From contig JAXHOJ010000057.1 in NCBI GenBank assembly GCA_034519525.1, positions 124,001 through 188,000 on the forward strand: a stretch of DNA of 64,000 nucleotides. Reading direction: 5' to 3'. Within the stretch, counting starts at the first letter, position 1, and every line of letters starts with the position of its first letter. The notes beneath the pieces are model-generated. The model had not been told where the DNA came from and made no database searches. It saw only the letters and a program-made list of their open reading frames with translations. The DNA comes from Gemmobacter sp034519525. GTDB taxonomy: Bacteria; Pseudomonadota; Alphaproteobacteria; Rhodobacterales; Rhodobacteraceae. The translations under genes were made by a program, and so were the position numbers. Below are positions 1 to 11,043 of this stretch, piece after piece.

Positions 1-477
1 CTGCAACCTGCGGTGCGCGGCCAGATCGGCCTGCCGCCCGAGGCCATCGCCTATGCTGCCCATGCCGACGGGCTGAAAGCCACGCTGACAGTGACGGAAA
101 ACCTGCAATTCTGGGCCGATATTCATGGCACGGCGGGCGTGACGGATGCGGTGGCGCGGATGAACCTTGCCGCTTTGGCCGACCGGCCTGCCGCCAATCT
201 TTCGGCCGGGCAGAAGCGGCGGCTGGGGTTGGCGCGGCTCTTGGTCAGCGGGCGGCCGGTCTGGATGCTGGATGAACCGACCGTCAGCCTGGATGCCGCA
301 TCCGTGGCGCTGTTTGCCGATGTGGTGCGCGGGCATCTGGCGGCGGGCGGATCGGCGCTGATGGCCACGCATATCGACCTTGGGCTGACCGAGGCGCAGG
401 TTCTGGATCTGACGCCCTTCCGCGCCCAAGGGGCAGCCCCGGCCACGGCGCGCGGCTTTGACGAGGCTTTTGCATGA
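1..477 (+). CDS. ccmA: Heme exporter ATP-binding protein CcmA (5' end outside window)
   Basis: ATPase of the CcmAB(CD) ABC complex, which acts in system I cytochrome c maturation by driving release of holo-CcmE after heme loading at the inner membrane. The frame is open from base 1, so the N-terminus with Walker A lies upstream. Visible are the ABC signature LSAGQKRRLGLARLL and the Walker B/D-loop stretch VWMLDEPTVSLD, followed by the H-loop region (ATHIDLG). The stop overlaps the ccmB start (ATGA), implying translational coupling. Identity is firm because ccmB, ccmC, ccmD and ccmG follow in the usual order. Confidence 0.93.
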   Translation: MQPAVRGQIGLPPEAIAYAAHADGLKATLTVTENLQFWADIHGTAGVTDAVARMNLAALADRPAANLSAGQKRRLGLARLLVSGRPVWMLDEPTVSLDAASVALFADVVRGHLAAGGSALMATHIDLGLTEAQVLDLTPFRAQGAAPATARGFDEAFA

Positions 478-1130
478 TCGCGCTGCTGATCCGTGACCTG
501 CGGCTGGCGATGCGGGCGGGGGGTGGCTTTGGCCTTGGCCTTGCCTTCTTTCTGCTGGTGGCGGTGCTGGTGCCGCTGGGCGTGGGGCCGGAGGGCGGTA
601 TTCTGGCCAAGATCGCGCCGGGCATCCTGTGGGTGGGGGCGCTGCTGGCCTGCCTGCTGAGCCTGGACCGGATCTTTGCGCTGGATTTCGAGGATGGCTC
701 GCTCGATCTGCTGGCCACGGCGCCGATCCCGCTGGAGGGCGTGGTGGCGGTGAAATCGCTGGCGCATTGGCTGGTGACGGGGTTGCCGCTGACGCTGGCC
801 GCGCCAGTGCTGGCGGTGCTGTTGCAGCTGCCGCAGGCGGGCTATGGCTGGCTGGTGGTATCCTTGGCGCTGGGAACGCCCGCGCTTTCGGTGATCGGCA
901 CCTTTGGTGCGGCGCTGACCGTGGGGTTGAAACGGGGCGGGTTGCTGCTGTCCTTGCTGGTGCTGCCGCTGTATGTGCCGACGCTGATCTTCGGCGCCGA
1001 AATCGTGAAGCGCGGCGCGGCGGGCATGGCAGTGCAGGTGCCGCTGCTGCTGCTGGCGGGCATCACTTTGGGGGCGGCGGCGCTTTTGCCCTTTGCTTCG
1101 GCCCTGGCGTTGCGCATCAATCTGCGGTGA
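474..1130 (+). CDS. ccmB: Heme exporter permease CcmB
   Basis: Membrane subunit of the CcmAB transporter, working with CcmC/CcmD in heme delivery to CcmE for c-type cytochrome assembly. The protein has 218 residues, the usual length, with about six hydrophobic segments (for example GFGLGLAFFLLVAVLVPLGV near residue 20 and the LLLSLLVLPLYVPTLIFG region near residue 160, a hallmark stretch of the family). It starts inside the ccmA stop (ATGA overlap). A 51-base gap separates it from ccmC. Confidence 0.95.
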   Translation: MIALLIRDLRLAMRAGGGFGLGLAFFLLVAVLVPLGVGPEGGILAKIAPGILWVGALLACLLSLDRIFALDFEDGSLDLLATAPIPLEGVVAVKSLAHWLVTGLPLTLAAPVLAVLLQLPQAGYGWLVVSLALGTPALSVIGTFGAALTVGLKRGGLLLSLLVLPLYVPTLIFGAEIVKRGAAGMAVQVPLLLLAGITLGAAALLPFASALALRINLR

Positions 1131-1181
1131 GTGGCCATGATGGCGCTTGCCGGAACTCATGACGGGATTTAGCGAGGGCCC

Positions 1182-1913
1182 ATGTCGATCTGGGAATATG
1201 CCAATCCGAAGAAATTCGCCGAGACGGCGTCACGCCTGCTGCCCTGGGTGGCGGCGGTGGCGGCCCTTAGCCTGGGTGCGGGGCTGATCTGGGGGTTTTT
1301 CTTCACGCCGGATGACTACAAGCAGGGGGCCACGGTGAAGATCATCTTCATCCATGTGCCTGCCGCGATGATGGCGGTGAATGTCTGGGGCATGATGCTG
1401 GTGACCAGTCTGGTCTGGCTGATCCGGCGGCATCATGTCAGCGCGCTGGCTGCCAAGGCGGCGGCGCCGGTGGGTATGGTGTTCACGCTGGTGGCGCTGG
1501 CCACCGGGGCGTTCTGGGGCCAGCCGATGTGGGGCACCTGGTGGGAATGGGATCCGCGGCTGACGGCCTTTCTGATCCTGTTCCTGTTCTATCTGGGCTA
1601 TATGGCGCTGTGGCAGGCGGTGGAAAATCCCGATACCGCCGCCGATCTGACCGCCGTTCTGTGCATGGTGGGATCGGTCTTCGCGGTGCTGAGCCGCTAT
1701 GCGGTGAAATTCTGGAATCAGGGGCTGCATCAGGATTCGACCATCCTGAAAGTGGCGGAAAAAGACCCGCTGGATGTGGCCTATTATCAGCCGCTTATCC
1801 TGTGCATCCTGGGGTTCATCGCGCTGTTCGTGGCGCTGGTGCTGTATCGCACGGTGACGGAAATCCGGGCACGGCGGCTGGCGGTTCTGATGGCGCGGGA
1901 GCGGTTGGCATGA
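1182..1913 (+). CDS. ccmC: Heme transporter CcmC
   Basis: Inner-membrane heme-handling protein that loads heme onto the chaperone CcmE. The 243 residues form about six membrane helices and contain the tryptophan-rich WWD-type signature GTWWEWDPRLT (about residue 125) that presents heme on the periplasmic side. Conserved His residues precede and follow it (FIHVPAAM and NQGLHQDS). The start is preceded by the purine-rich AGCGAGGGCCC. Its stop overlaps the ccmD start, so ccmC-ccmD-ccmG look translationally coupled. Confidence 0.96.
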   Translation: MSIWEYANPKKFAETASRLLPWVAAVAALSLGAGLIWGFFFTPDDYKQGATVKIIFIHVPAAMMAVNVWGMMLVTSLVWLIRRHHVSALAAKAAAPVGMVFTLVALATGAFWGQPMWGTWWEWDPRLTAFLILFLFYLGYMALWQAVENPDTAADLTAVLCMVGSVFAVLSRYAVKFWNQGLHQDSTILKVAEKDPLDVAYYQPLILCILGFIALFVALVLYRTVTEIRARRLAVLMARERLA

Positions 1914-2104
1914 TGCCGGATCTGGGGAAATACGCCTTCGCGGTGCTGTCGTCCTACGGGGTGGCGATCGGCCTGCTGCTGGGGCTGGTGGCGGTTTCGG
2001 TCTGGCGCGGGCGCCGGGTGAAGGCGGCACTGCAGGCGGCAGAGGCACGGGCGAAAAGCGCGGCGCAGAACGCGGGGCAAAGCATGGGGCAGAGCAATGG
2101 CTAA
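1910..2104 (+). CDS. ccmD: Heme exporter protein CcmD
   Basis: Small single-helix membrane protein that stabilises CcmC-CcmE and helps release holo-CcmE. About 64 residues: a short N-terminus MMPDLGKYAFAVLSSYG, one transmembrane helix (VAIGLLLGLVAVSVW), then a charged, Ala/Gln-rich cytoplasmic tail, which is the family layout. There are two adjacent ATG codons (1910 and 1913); the first overlaps the ccmC stop. The end overlaps ccmG by eight bases. Confidence 0.9.
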   Translation: MMPDLGKYAFAVLSSYGVAIGLLLGLVAVSVWRGRRVKAALQAAEARAKSAAQNAGQSMGQSNG

Positions 2105-2624
2105 ATGGTTGATGGCGGTGCCGCCGCTGGCCTTTGCGGCGCTGGCGGGGATGTTCTGGCTGGGGATGCAGCGGGAAAACCCGAATGATCTGCCATCTAC
2201 CTTCATCGGGCGCGAGGTGCCCAAGGTTGATGTGGCCGCACTTGGCGATCTGCCGCCGCTGACCGATGCGGTGCTGAAGGCGCCGGGGGTGAAGGTGGTG
2301 AATTTCTGGGCCAGCTGGTGCGCGCCCTGCCGCGCCGAACATCCGCAGCTGGAGGCGCTGGCGGCGGAGGGCGTGACGATCCATGGGGTGAACTACAAGG
2401 ACGAGCCGGAAAAGGCGCTGGCCTTTCTGGCCGAACTTGGCAACCCCTATGCCAGCATCGGCGCCGATCCGGGGCGCATGGGGCTGGACTGGGGGCTGTA
2501 TGGCGTGCCCGAGACCTTCATCGTCGATGCCGAGGGGCGGGTGCGGTTCCGCTATCCCGGGCCGATCACCCAGCAGGAACTGGATCGGGTGATCCGCCCG
2601 GAACTGGCAAAGGCGGCGGAGTAA
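2097..2624 (+). CDS. ccmG: Periplasmic thiol:disulfide oxidoreductase CcmG/DsbE
   Basis: Membrane-anchored thioredoxin-fold reductase that keeps apocytochrome c or CcmH cysteines reduced before heme ligation. 175 residues: an N-terminal anchor helix (residues 4-22, LMAVPPLAFAALAGMFWLG), then a thioredoxin domain with active site FWASWCAPCRAEHP near residue 72 and the cis-proline region GVPETFIVD near 140. It is the last gene of the visible ccm operon and overlaps ccmD. The next gene is convergent, so the operon ends here. Confidence 0.95.
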   Translation: MAKWLMAVPPLAFAALAGMFWLGMQRENPNDLPSTFIGREVPKVDVAALGDLPPLTDAVLKAPGVKVVNFWASWCAPCRAEHPQLEALAAEGVTIHGVNYKDEPEKALAFLAELGNPYASIGADPGRMGLDWGLYGVPETFIVDAEGRVRFRYPGPITQQELDRVIRPELAKAAE

Positions 2625-2656
2625 CCCGCCGCCCCGCTGTTCAGATCAGGCCGCCG

Positions 2657-3877
2657 TCAGATCAGGCCGATGGCATCGGCCAGCCCGTCCAGGCTGGTCA
2701 GCCCGTCCAGACGGATGATGGTATCGCCGAAATCCAGCACCACGGCGCCGTTCACCAGACGCGCATGTTCGGCAAGGATGCGGTCCGGGTTGGTCAGCCC
2801 ATCGAGCAGATCCCGGTCGAGCAGCAGCCGGTCAAGATCGACATTGAAATCGGTGATGCGGTCGCGGCCGCCCGATTCGGTGAACACAAAGCGGTCGGCG
2901 CCCGCGCCGCCGGTCAGCAGATCGGCCCCGAAACCACCGGCCAGCGTATCTGCCCCTTCGGCGCCGATCAGCGTATCCTTGCCGGCGCCGCCATCCAGGC
3001 TGTCATTGCCGCCGCCGCCCAGCAGCCGGTCAGCCCCCTTGCCGCCCAGCAGCCGATCGAACCCTGCGCCGCCCTCCAGCCGGTCATTGCCCGTGCCGCC
3101 CTCCAGCGTATCGGCGCCATTGCCGCCGCGCAGCGTATCGGCACCGCCCTGGCCCAGCAGGCGGTCGTTCCAGAAGCTGCCGGTCAGAATGTTGTTCCCG
3201 GCATTGCCGCTGCGGGTGAAGCTGGGCAGGGTGGCTGCCCCGTTGATGATGCTGTCGAGTTCGAAATCCTGCAGCAGGCGAAATTCGCCATCGACCAGCC
3301 GATAGGCAGCATCGCCGATGAAGGCGATCAGCCCGCCATCGTAATGCAGGCCATAGGCCGCGCCGGCCTGTGCATTCTCGATCTCTTGCAGAATGGTGCC
3401 ATCGCGCAGGTCAAAGACCAGGATCGTGTCTTCATCGGTCGTCAGATAGGCGCGGTTGCCCACCACCTGCAGGTCGCCCGCCGAATCGGGGCCGCCGAAG
3501 ATGCCGGCATCGGGATCGGTCTCATAGCGTTCCAACACTTCGAAAGTGCCGGGGCGCAGGATTTCGATGTAATCGCGGCTGGCATAGCCGATCACAAAGC
3601 TGCCATCGGGCCGGATGTCCAGCGCATTGCCGATCTTGAACAGGTCATGGACCTTGACCGCCAGCCCGGTTGCCATATCCAGCCGGTAGATCGCATTGCC
3701 GCCCACGGCGTAAAGCGTGCCATTGGGGGCCAGCGCGATGTCGAAGAAGATCGCAGGCGTGGTGCTGGTTTCATGCAGGCGGAAATCGCGGATTTCGTCA
3801 AAGCGCCCGGTCTGGCTGTTCCATTGGCACAGCATACCGTCGCTGCGGATGACAAGGGCCTGATGAGATTGGGCCAT
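2657..3877 (-). CDS. Beta-propeller-like protein with C-terminal RTX calcium-binding repeats
   Basis: Predicted secreted protein of about 406 residues. The first 200 residues resemble a quinoprotein/WD-like propeller (repeated motifs such as APNGTLYAVGG, RPDGSFVIGY, VGNRAYLTT). Residues about 225-355 contain some ten glycine-rich nonapeptides of the GGxGxDxLxG type (GGNGADTLEGGTGNDRLEGG and following), which bind calcium, and the C-terminus is acidic and leucine-rich. No Sec signal is seen, so export by a type I system is inferred. The start at 3877 is preferred because GGAG lies nine bases upstream; an in-frame ATG at 3910 has poor context. Convergent with ccmG. Substrate or role is unknown. 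Confidence 0.75.
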   Translation of the reverse strand: MAQSHQALVIRSDGMLCQWNSQTGRFDEIRDFRLHETSTTPAIFFDIALAPNGTLYAVGGNAIYRLDMATGLAVKVHDLFKIGNALDIRPDGSFVIGYASRDYIEILRPGTFEVLERYETDPDAGIFGGPDSAGDLQVVGNRAYLTTDEDTILVFDLRDGTILQEIENAQAGAAYGLHYDGGLIAFIGDAAYRLVDGEFRLLQDFELDSIINGAATLPSFTRSGNAGNNILTGSFWNDRLLGQGGADTLRGGNGADTLEGGTGNDRLEGGAGFDRLLGGKGADRLLGGGGNDSLDGGAGKDTLIGAEGADTLAGGFGADLLTGGAGADRFVFTESGGRDRITDFNVDLDRLLLDRDLLDGLTNPDRILAEHARLVNGAVVLDFGDTIIRLDGLTSLDGLADAIGLI

Positions 3878-4019
3878 GGGAATACTCCGGTCCTGTTTGC
3901 AATGCGCCAAGTTTCGCGTGCAGGGCGGGATTGTCCACTAAACTCAGGGTATAAAAGCGGCGTTTTCCAAGGCTGTGCCATGGGTTGAGGGCAAAGTGGC
4001 AGAAAGCCGCGCAATGCAA

Positions 4020-4046
4020 AAGGCCCCGGGTTTCCCCGGGGCCTTT
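4020..4046 (-). terminator. Rho-independent terminator of acnA
   Basis: GGCCCCGGG and CCCGGGGCC arms around a TTT loop, followed on the minus strand by TTTT. It lies 17 bases beyond the aconitase stop codon. Confidence 0.8.
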
Positions 4047-4062
4047 CTGTCGGGCGGGCCGA

Positions 4063-6807
<2,745 letters not shown>

Positions 6808-7079
6808 CTGTCGCCTCCTGGCTGTGGCTCGGATTATAGGGCGCGGGATCATGGCCCCGGTGGTCGGTCTTCCTGCCTGTCATGCCGCATTGCGGCGCGT
6901 CACGCAAGGGAATCTGCGGCCTTTGTATGCAATTGTATGCCAAAAATCCAGCAGAGATTTCAGCCTTGCCACGACAGGGGCTGTTGCCCCCTTGCCGCTA
7001 CGGCAGGGCCACCTGCGGCACCATCGCAAATCGTTGATTGGCAGAAATCAGCCGGTTTGACTAGAACCGGGTAAGAAAC

Positions 7080-7808
7080 ATGGGGATCGGAAACGCGATG
7101 ATGCGCAAGACATTCGGCGCGGCCTGCGGCTTGTCGCTGGCATTTGCCTGTTCGGTATCGGCGCAGGACAATCCGGTGGTGGTGGAGCTTTACACCTCGC
7201 AAGGCTGTTCGTCCTGTCCGCCCGCCGATGAATACCTGGCAGAGCTGGCCAATCAGCCCGGCGTCATCCCGCTGGCCCTGCATGTGGATTACTGGGATTA
7301 CATCGGCTGGGAAGATGCCTTTGCCCAGCCTCGCTTTACCGCACGGCAGAAGGCCTATGCGCGGGCGGTGAAAAGCCGCACCATCTATACGCCGCAGATG
7401 ATCGTGGACGGGGTGGCGCGGGTTGAAGGCAATGATCCGCAGGCGGTGGCCCAAGCCATCACCGAAGCCATGGCCCGGCCCGCCGACATCACCCTGACGC
7501 TGAACCGGCAGGGCGAGGCCTTGCAGGTGCGGGCGGCGGGGCAGGCGGGGGCGCTGCCGATGGTGCCGCCCATGGTGGTGCAGCTGGTGCGGCTGGAACC
7601 GGAACAGACGGTCGAGATTGCGCGCGGCGAAAATGCCGGGCGGACCGTGACCTATCGCAACATCGTCACCAGCTGGGAGCCGGTGGCGGAATGGGCGGGG
7701 GATGTGCCGCTGGATCTGACGCTGCCGCTGGCGGGATCCGGGCCGGTGGTGGTGATCCTGCAGCATCAGGGCCCGGCCGAGATCGTGGCGGCGGCCGAGC
7801 TGCAGTAG
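7080..7808 (+). CDS. DUF1223 thioredoxin-like exported protein
   Basis: 242 residues with a short signal sequence (about residues 8-28, ending VSAQ) and then a DUF1223 domain beginning VVVELYTSQGCSSCPPAD, where the CxxC-like cysteine pair sits as in thioredoxin folds. YWDYIGWEDAF and YTPQMIVDG are further family motifs. A periplasmic redox or metal-linked role is possible, but the family has no settled function. Start uncertain: ATG at 7080, 7098 or 7101. Divergent from acnA, with about 270 bases between them in which I see no clear operator. Confidence 0.75.
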   Translation: MGIGNAMMRKTFGAACGLSLAFACSVSAQDNPVVVELYTSQGCSSCPPADEYLAELANQPGVIPLALHVDYWDYIGWEDAFAQPRFTARQKAYARAVKSRTIYTPQMIVDGVARVEGNDPQAVAQAITEAMARPADITLTLNRQGEALQVRAAGQAGALPMVPPMVVQLVRLEPEQTVEIARGENAGRTVTYRNIVTSWEPVAEWAGDVPLDLTLPLAGSGPVVVILQHQGPAEIVAAAELQ

Positions 7809-7814
7809 GCGCGG

Positions 7815-8690
7815 CTACTTCCAGCGTTTGTGAATCCAGAACCATTGTTCGGGGTGGCGGCGCACATGCGCCTCCAGATGGTCGTTCAGCGCCTGGGTCA
7901 TCGCCTCGGCGCTGCCCTGCGGGATCGGCGCATCCACCAGAATGTCGAAATCCAGCCCGCTGGCCGCGCGTGTGGCATAGGACGGGATCAACAGCGCATC
8001 ATATTTCAGCGCCAGTTCGGCGGCTGACAGCGCGGTTTTCGCCGGATGGCCGAAGAAGCTGAGCACGGGGGCATGTTTCATGTGCTGGTCCTGCACGATG
8101 CCGATCATGCCGCCCTGCCGCAGAAAGCGCAGCATCGCCGCCATGCCCTGCCGCCCGCGTTCGAACAGGGGTTCGCCCGATTGGGCCATGGCGGCCACAT
8201 AATGGGCGTTGAAATAGCGGTTGGTCATCGGGCGATACAGGCCCGCAACGGCGAAGCCACGGGCGCGCAGGGCCACGCGGCTGGCCAGATAATTGCCGAA
8301 ATGCCCGGTCACCATCACCACGGGGCGGCCTGCGGCCTTTGCCTCGGCCATGGCCGCAAGCCCGGGGCCATGCAGGCTGGCCGCTTCGGCCCTGGCAAAG
8401 AACGGGGCGCCGGAATACATCTCGATCACCGAACGGCCGATATTGTCGGGCACGGCGCGCTGCATCCGGCGAATTTCATCGGGCGCCATATCGGGGAAGA
8501 TCAGGCGCAGGTTATCGCGGATGCGGCGATTGTAGCCCGCCAGCGGCGCGATGACCCGCGCGAAGATCCAGCCACAGAGCGGCACCCGCCAGCGGTAGGG
8601 CAACAGCAGCAAGGCACCGATCAGCCCGCGCAGAACGGCGTTCTGCAGCCAGTGGACGGGGTGAAAGCCTTCGGTCGGGGTCTTTGCCAT
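7815..8690 (-). CDS. LpxL/HtrB-type lysophospholipid acyltransferase
   Basis: 291-residue membrane-bound acyltransferase resembling late lipid A acyltransferases, which transfer a secondary fatty acid to lipid A at the inner face of the inner membrane. An N-terminal hydrophobic segment (about residues 18-35) is followed by the catalytic region VVMVTGHFGNYLASRVAL. In LpxL the motif is H-x4-(D/E); here HFGNYL has Leu at the acidic position, so it may be a divergent or inactive member. LYRPMTNRYFN and IVQDQHMKHAP are the further expected blocks, and the C-terminus HPEQWFWIHKRWK is classic for the family. Convergent with the DUF1223 gene, 6 bases apart; 21 bases downstream of the EamA gene. Confidence 0.82.
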   Translation of the reverse strand: MAKTPTEGFHPVHWLQNAVLRGLIGALLLLPYRWRVPLCGWIFARVIAPLAGYNRRIRDNLRLIFPDMAPDEIRRMQRAVPDNIGRSVIEMYSGAPFFARAEAASLHGPGLAAMAEAKAAGRPVVMVTGHFGNYLASRVALRARGFAVAGLYRPMTNRYFNAHYVAAMAQSGEPLFERGRQGMAAMLRFLRQGGMIGIVQDQHMKHAPVLSFFGHPAKTALSAAELALKYDALLIPSYATRAASGLDFDILVDAPIPQGSAEAMTQALNDHLEAHVRRHPEQWFWIHKRWK

Positions 8691-8711
8691 GCCTGATTTT
8701 GCCAGCCTGTC

Positions 8712-9584
8712 TCAGGTGATGCGGGCAACCCGCGTCTCGCGGTGCCAGACATAGACACCGGCCCCCGCGATCACAAGGGCGCCGATCACCGTCCAGCCAT
8801 CGGGCCATTCGTCGAACAGCAGGATGCCCCAGCCGATGGCAAACAGGATGCCGACATAGCCGAAGGGCGCGATGGCCGAGGCTTCGGCAATGGTGAAGGC
8901 GCGGATCAGGAAGAACTGCGCCACCGAGCCCAGCGCGCCGATCAGCACAAAGCCCCAGAGATCAGCCATGGCAATCGGTTGCCAGATGAAAGGCAGCAGG
9001 AGGGTGGTCGCCAGCGTGCCGAACATGGCCGAATAGATCAGCGAGGTAGAGGGGGATTCGTCACGCCCGACCCAGCGGGTGGCCAGCGCAAAGCCGGCAT
9101 AGCAGATGGCGCAGCACAGGGGCAGCAGGGCGGCGGGCTGAAACACGCCAAAGCCGGGGCGAATGATGACAAGCGCCCCGAAAAGCGCGGCACAGACCCC
9201 GAAGATCCGCCGGGCGCCCAGCTTTTCCCCCAGAAACAGCGCCGCCCCCAGCGTGATCAGCACCGGGTTCAGATCGGTGATCGCCGTCGCCTCTGCCAGA
9301 CCGACATAGCCGAGGCTGACAAAGAAGAAGGCCGTCGCCCCGAACTGCATCAGCGACCGGGCCGCCTGCAGCCCGGGATAGCGGGTGCGCAGCAGGCGGC
9401 GCAGCTGCGGCAGGCAAGAGAACACCAGCGTCACGATCACTGTCTGCCCGGTATAGCGCGCCCAGACCACCTGCAGCGCCGGGTATTCGGCAATCAGCGT
9501 CTTGGCCAGCGCATCCATCGAGGTGAATGTGGCAATGGCAATCAGCATCATCAGGATGCCGCGCCCTGTATCCGTCTGTGGCAT
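8712..9584 (-). CDS. DMT-superfamily (EamA) transporter
   Basis: 290 residues with ten hydrophobic helices in two EamA repeats (first repeat from about residue 10, second from about 150). Typical phrases are FTSMDALAKTL, ALGSVAQFFLIRAFTIAEAS and FGYVGILFAIGWGILLF. Likely exports a metabolite or amino acid; the substrate cannot be told from sequence. It precedes the acyltransferase on the same strand by 21 bases and may be cotranscribed with it. Confidence 0.85.
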   Translation of the reverse strand: MPQTDTGRGILMMLIAIATFTSMDALAKTLIAEYPALQVVWARYTGQTVIVTLVFSCLPQLRRLLRTRYPGLQAARSLMQFGATAFFFVSLGYVGLAEATAITDLNPVLITLGAALFLGEKLGARRIFGVCAALFGALVIIRPGFGVFQPAALLPLCCAICYAGFALATRWVGRDESPSTSLIYSAMFGTLATTLLLPFIWQPIAMADLWGFVLIGALGSVAQFFLIRAFTIAEASAIAPFGYVGILFAIGWGILLFDEWPDGWTVIGALVIAGAGVYVWHRETRVARIT

Positions 9585-9670
9585 GGTGAACTTTCAGGCT
9601 GGGGCCATGCGGCGCAAGCGGCCGGGTCTGGCTGCAGATTTTTCACCATAAGATCAAATTTCAGGGGGGT

Positions 9671-10735
9671 CTAGTCTTCCTCCCCGCTGTTCAGCTGCAC
9701 CTCTCCCGCCTCTGCCAGAGTGCGGATCGCGGCAATGATTTCGTTCATCGCGGCCTCGGCGTCTTTTTCCTTGACCCGGCCACGTTCGGCGATTTCTTCG
9801 CGCAGGGCCTGCGCCATGCGCTGCGACAGGTTGGCCAGCAGGAAATCCGCCGCCGCGGCGCGATCTGGCATCCCCTGCGCCCCGGCCAGTGCGGTGACAA
9901 GCACGGGTTGCGGCACGGCGCGCACCAGGCGCGGCACATCGCGCGGGGCCAGACGCTGGGGCAGATGCACGAAGGTGAAGATGGCGCGCCGCACCGCACC
10001 CGCAAAGGCGGCATCCTCTTCATCCAGCCCCTGCAGCACGGTTTCCCGCGTGGCTTCGGCGCTGACATTCAGGATGGCGCCCACGCGTTGCGCGGCCGCC
10101 GCTTCAAAGGCGCGGGCGGGCCGCGCCTCCAGCTGGCTGGCCAGTGCAAACCCGATGCGCCGCACGGTAACCGGATCGACATTGCCGGTCTGCAGCACCG
10201 CAAAAGCCACGCGCCGGGCCTTTTCGCCGGGCAGGCGCGACAGGATTTCGGCCGCCTTGGGGGCAGGCAGCTTTGACAGCAGCACCGCCGAAATCTCGGT
10301 GCTTTCTTCGGCAATCACCGGTTCCAGCACCTCGGAGGGCAGGGCGGCGATTCTCTCCCAGGGGTCAGCATCGGGGCGGGTGCCCATCATCCGGCGCAGC
10401 CGTCCGGCGGCGGCCTGTGAAATATGCCCGTCCATCATGGCCAGCGCGCCTTCAAGGCCGCCAGGAAAGGACAGGCCCGCCTGTTCCAGCTGCCCGGCAA
10501 ATTCGGCCACCACGGCCTGCAACGTCTCCCGATCCACCAGCCGCATGGCGCCGATCTGCTGCGCCAGTTCGGCCTGCAGCGCTTCGGGCAGGTTCGCCAG
10601 CGGAATGGGCGCGCCTTCGGCCAGCATCAGCCGCACGATGATTGCGGCCTTCTGCGGCCCGGTCAGCCGTGTAATCACCATGCCCGCCGCAGCCGGAAGA
10701 CGCGCGGGCGCTACCCTTGCCAGTGCCTGTGCCAT
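9671..10735 (-). CDS. fliG: Flagellar motor switch protein FliG-like
   Basis: 354 residues with the FliG layout: N-terminal ARM-like segment (LTGPQKAAIIVRLMLAEGA), middle domain (IAALPSEVLEPVIAEESTEI, then LLSKLPAPKAAEILSRLP) and C-terminal domain ending ANLSQRMAQALREEIAERG, which corresponds to the torque helix region of FliG-C. FliG links the MS ring to the C ring and interacts with MotA. No other flagellar gene is next to it, unusual for fliG. It could be a divergent paralogue. Confidence 0.75.
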   Translation of the reverse strand: MAQALARVAPARLPAAAGMVITRLTGPQKAAIIVRLMLAEGAPIPLANLPEALQAELAQQIGAMRLVDRETLQAVVAEFAGQLEQAGLSFPGGLEGALAMMDGHISQAAAGRLRRMMGTRPDADPWERIAALPSEVLEPVIAEESTEISAVLLSKLPAPKAAEILSRLPGEKARRVAFAVLQTGNVDPVTVRRIGFALASQLEARPARAFEAAAAQRVGAILNVSAEATRETVLQGLDEEDAAFAGAVRRAIFTFVHLPQRLAPRDVPRLVRAVPQPVLVTALAGAQGMPDRAAAADFLLANLSQRMAQALREEIAERGRVKEKDAEAAMNEIIAAIRTLAEAGEVQLNSGEED

Positions 10736-10791
10736 GTCATCCCCTGATTCACCTCTGGTGGTCAGGGTGGCAGGCGCCGGTTAACAGCGCC

Positions 10792-10947
10792 TTAGCTCGA
10801 CATGGTTTCGCAGGCGCGGGTATCGGGATTCCACTTCATGCCATCGGCGCAGCTCATGGCGGCTTCCTCATGGGCGCAGCCTGCGGCCAGAACGGCGGCA
10901 GGGGCAAGCGTGGCGGCCAGGGAAACCAGAAGCATCAGTGTCTTCAT
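10792..10947 (-). CDS. Small exported cysteine-containing protein
   Basis: 51 residues from the ATG at 10947, which sits six bases after GGAGG. Residues 1-21 (MKTLMLLVSLAATLAPAAVLA) are a signal peptide with an AxA cleavage site. The 30-residue mature part has three Cys residues in C-x8-C-x13-C order, the last block CADGMKWNPDTRAC resembling a fragment of chitin-binding peritrophin domains. Function unknown. It lies between purB and fliG on the same strand as both. Confidence 0.6.
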   Translation of the reverse strand: MKTLMLLVSLAATLAPAAVLAAGCAHEEAAMSCADGMKWNPDTRACETMSS

Positions 10948-10996
10948 CAGCATCCTCCATCGGTTTGGATGCCCGTCATCGTACCATGAAATATGC

Positions 10997-11029
10997 AAAA
11001 GGGGCGGATTCCTCCGCCCCTTCCGCTCA
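10997..11029 (-). terminator. Terminator of purB
   Basis: GGGGCGGA and TCCGCCCC arms with a short loop, followed by TTTT on the minus strand, about 15 bases after the purB stop. Confidence 0.75.
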
Positions 11030-11043
11030 CCCTTTCGTGAAGA

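Noticed and set aside
3001..3160. CRISPR-like repetition
   Set aside because: The periodic pattern is the coding sequence of RTX nonapeptides; unit length is short and there are no unique spacers.
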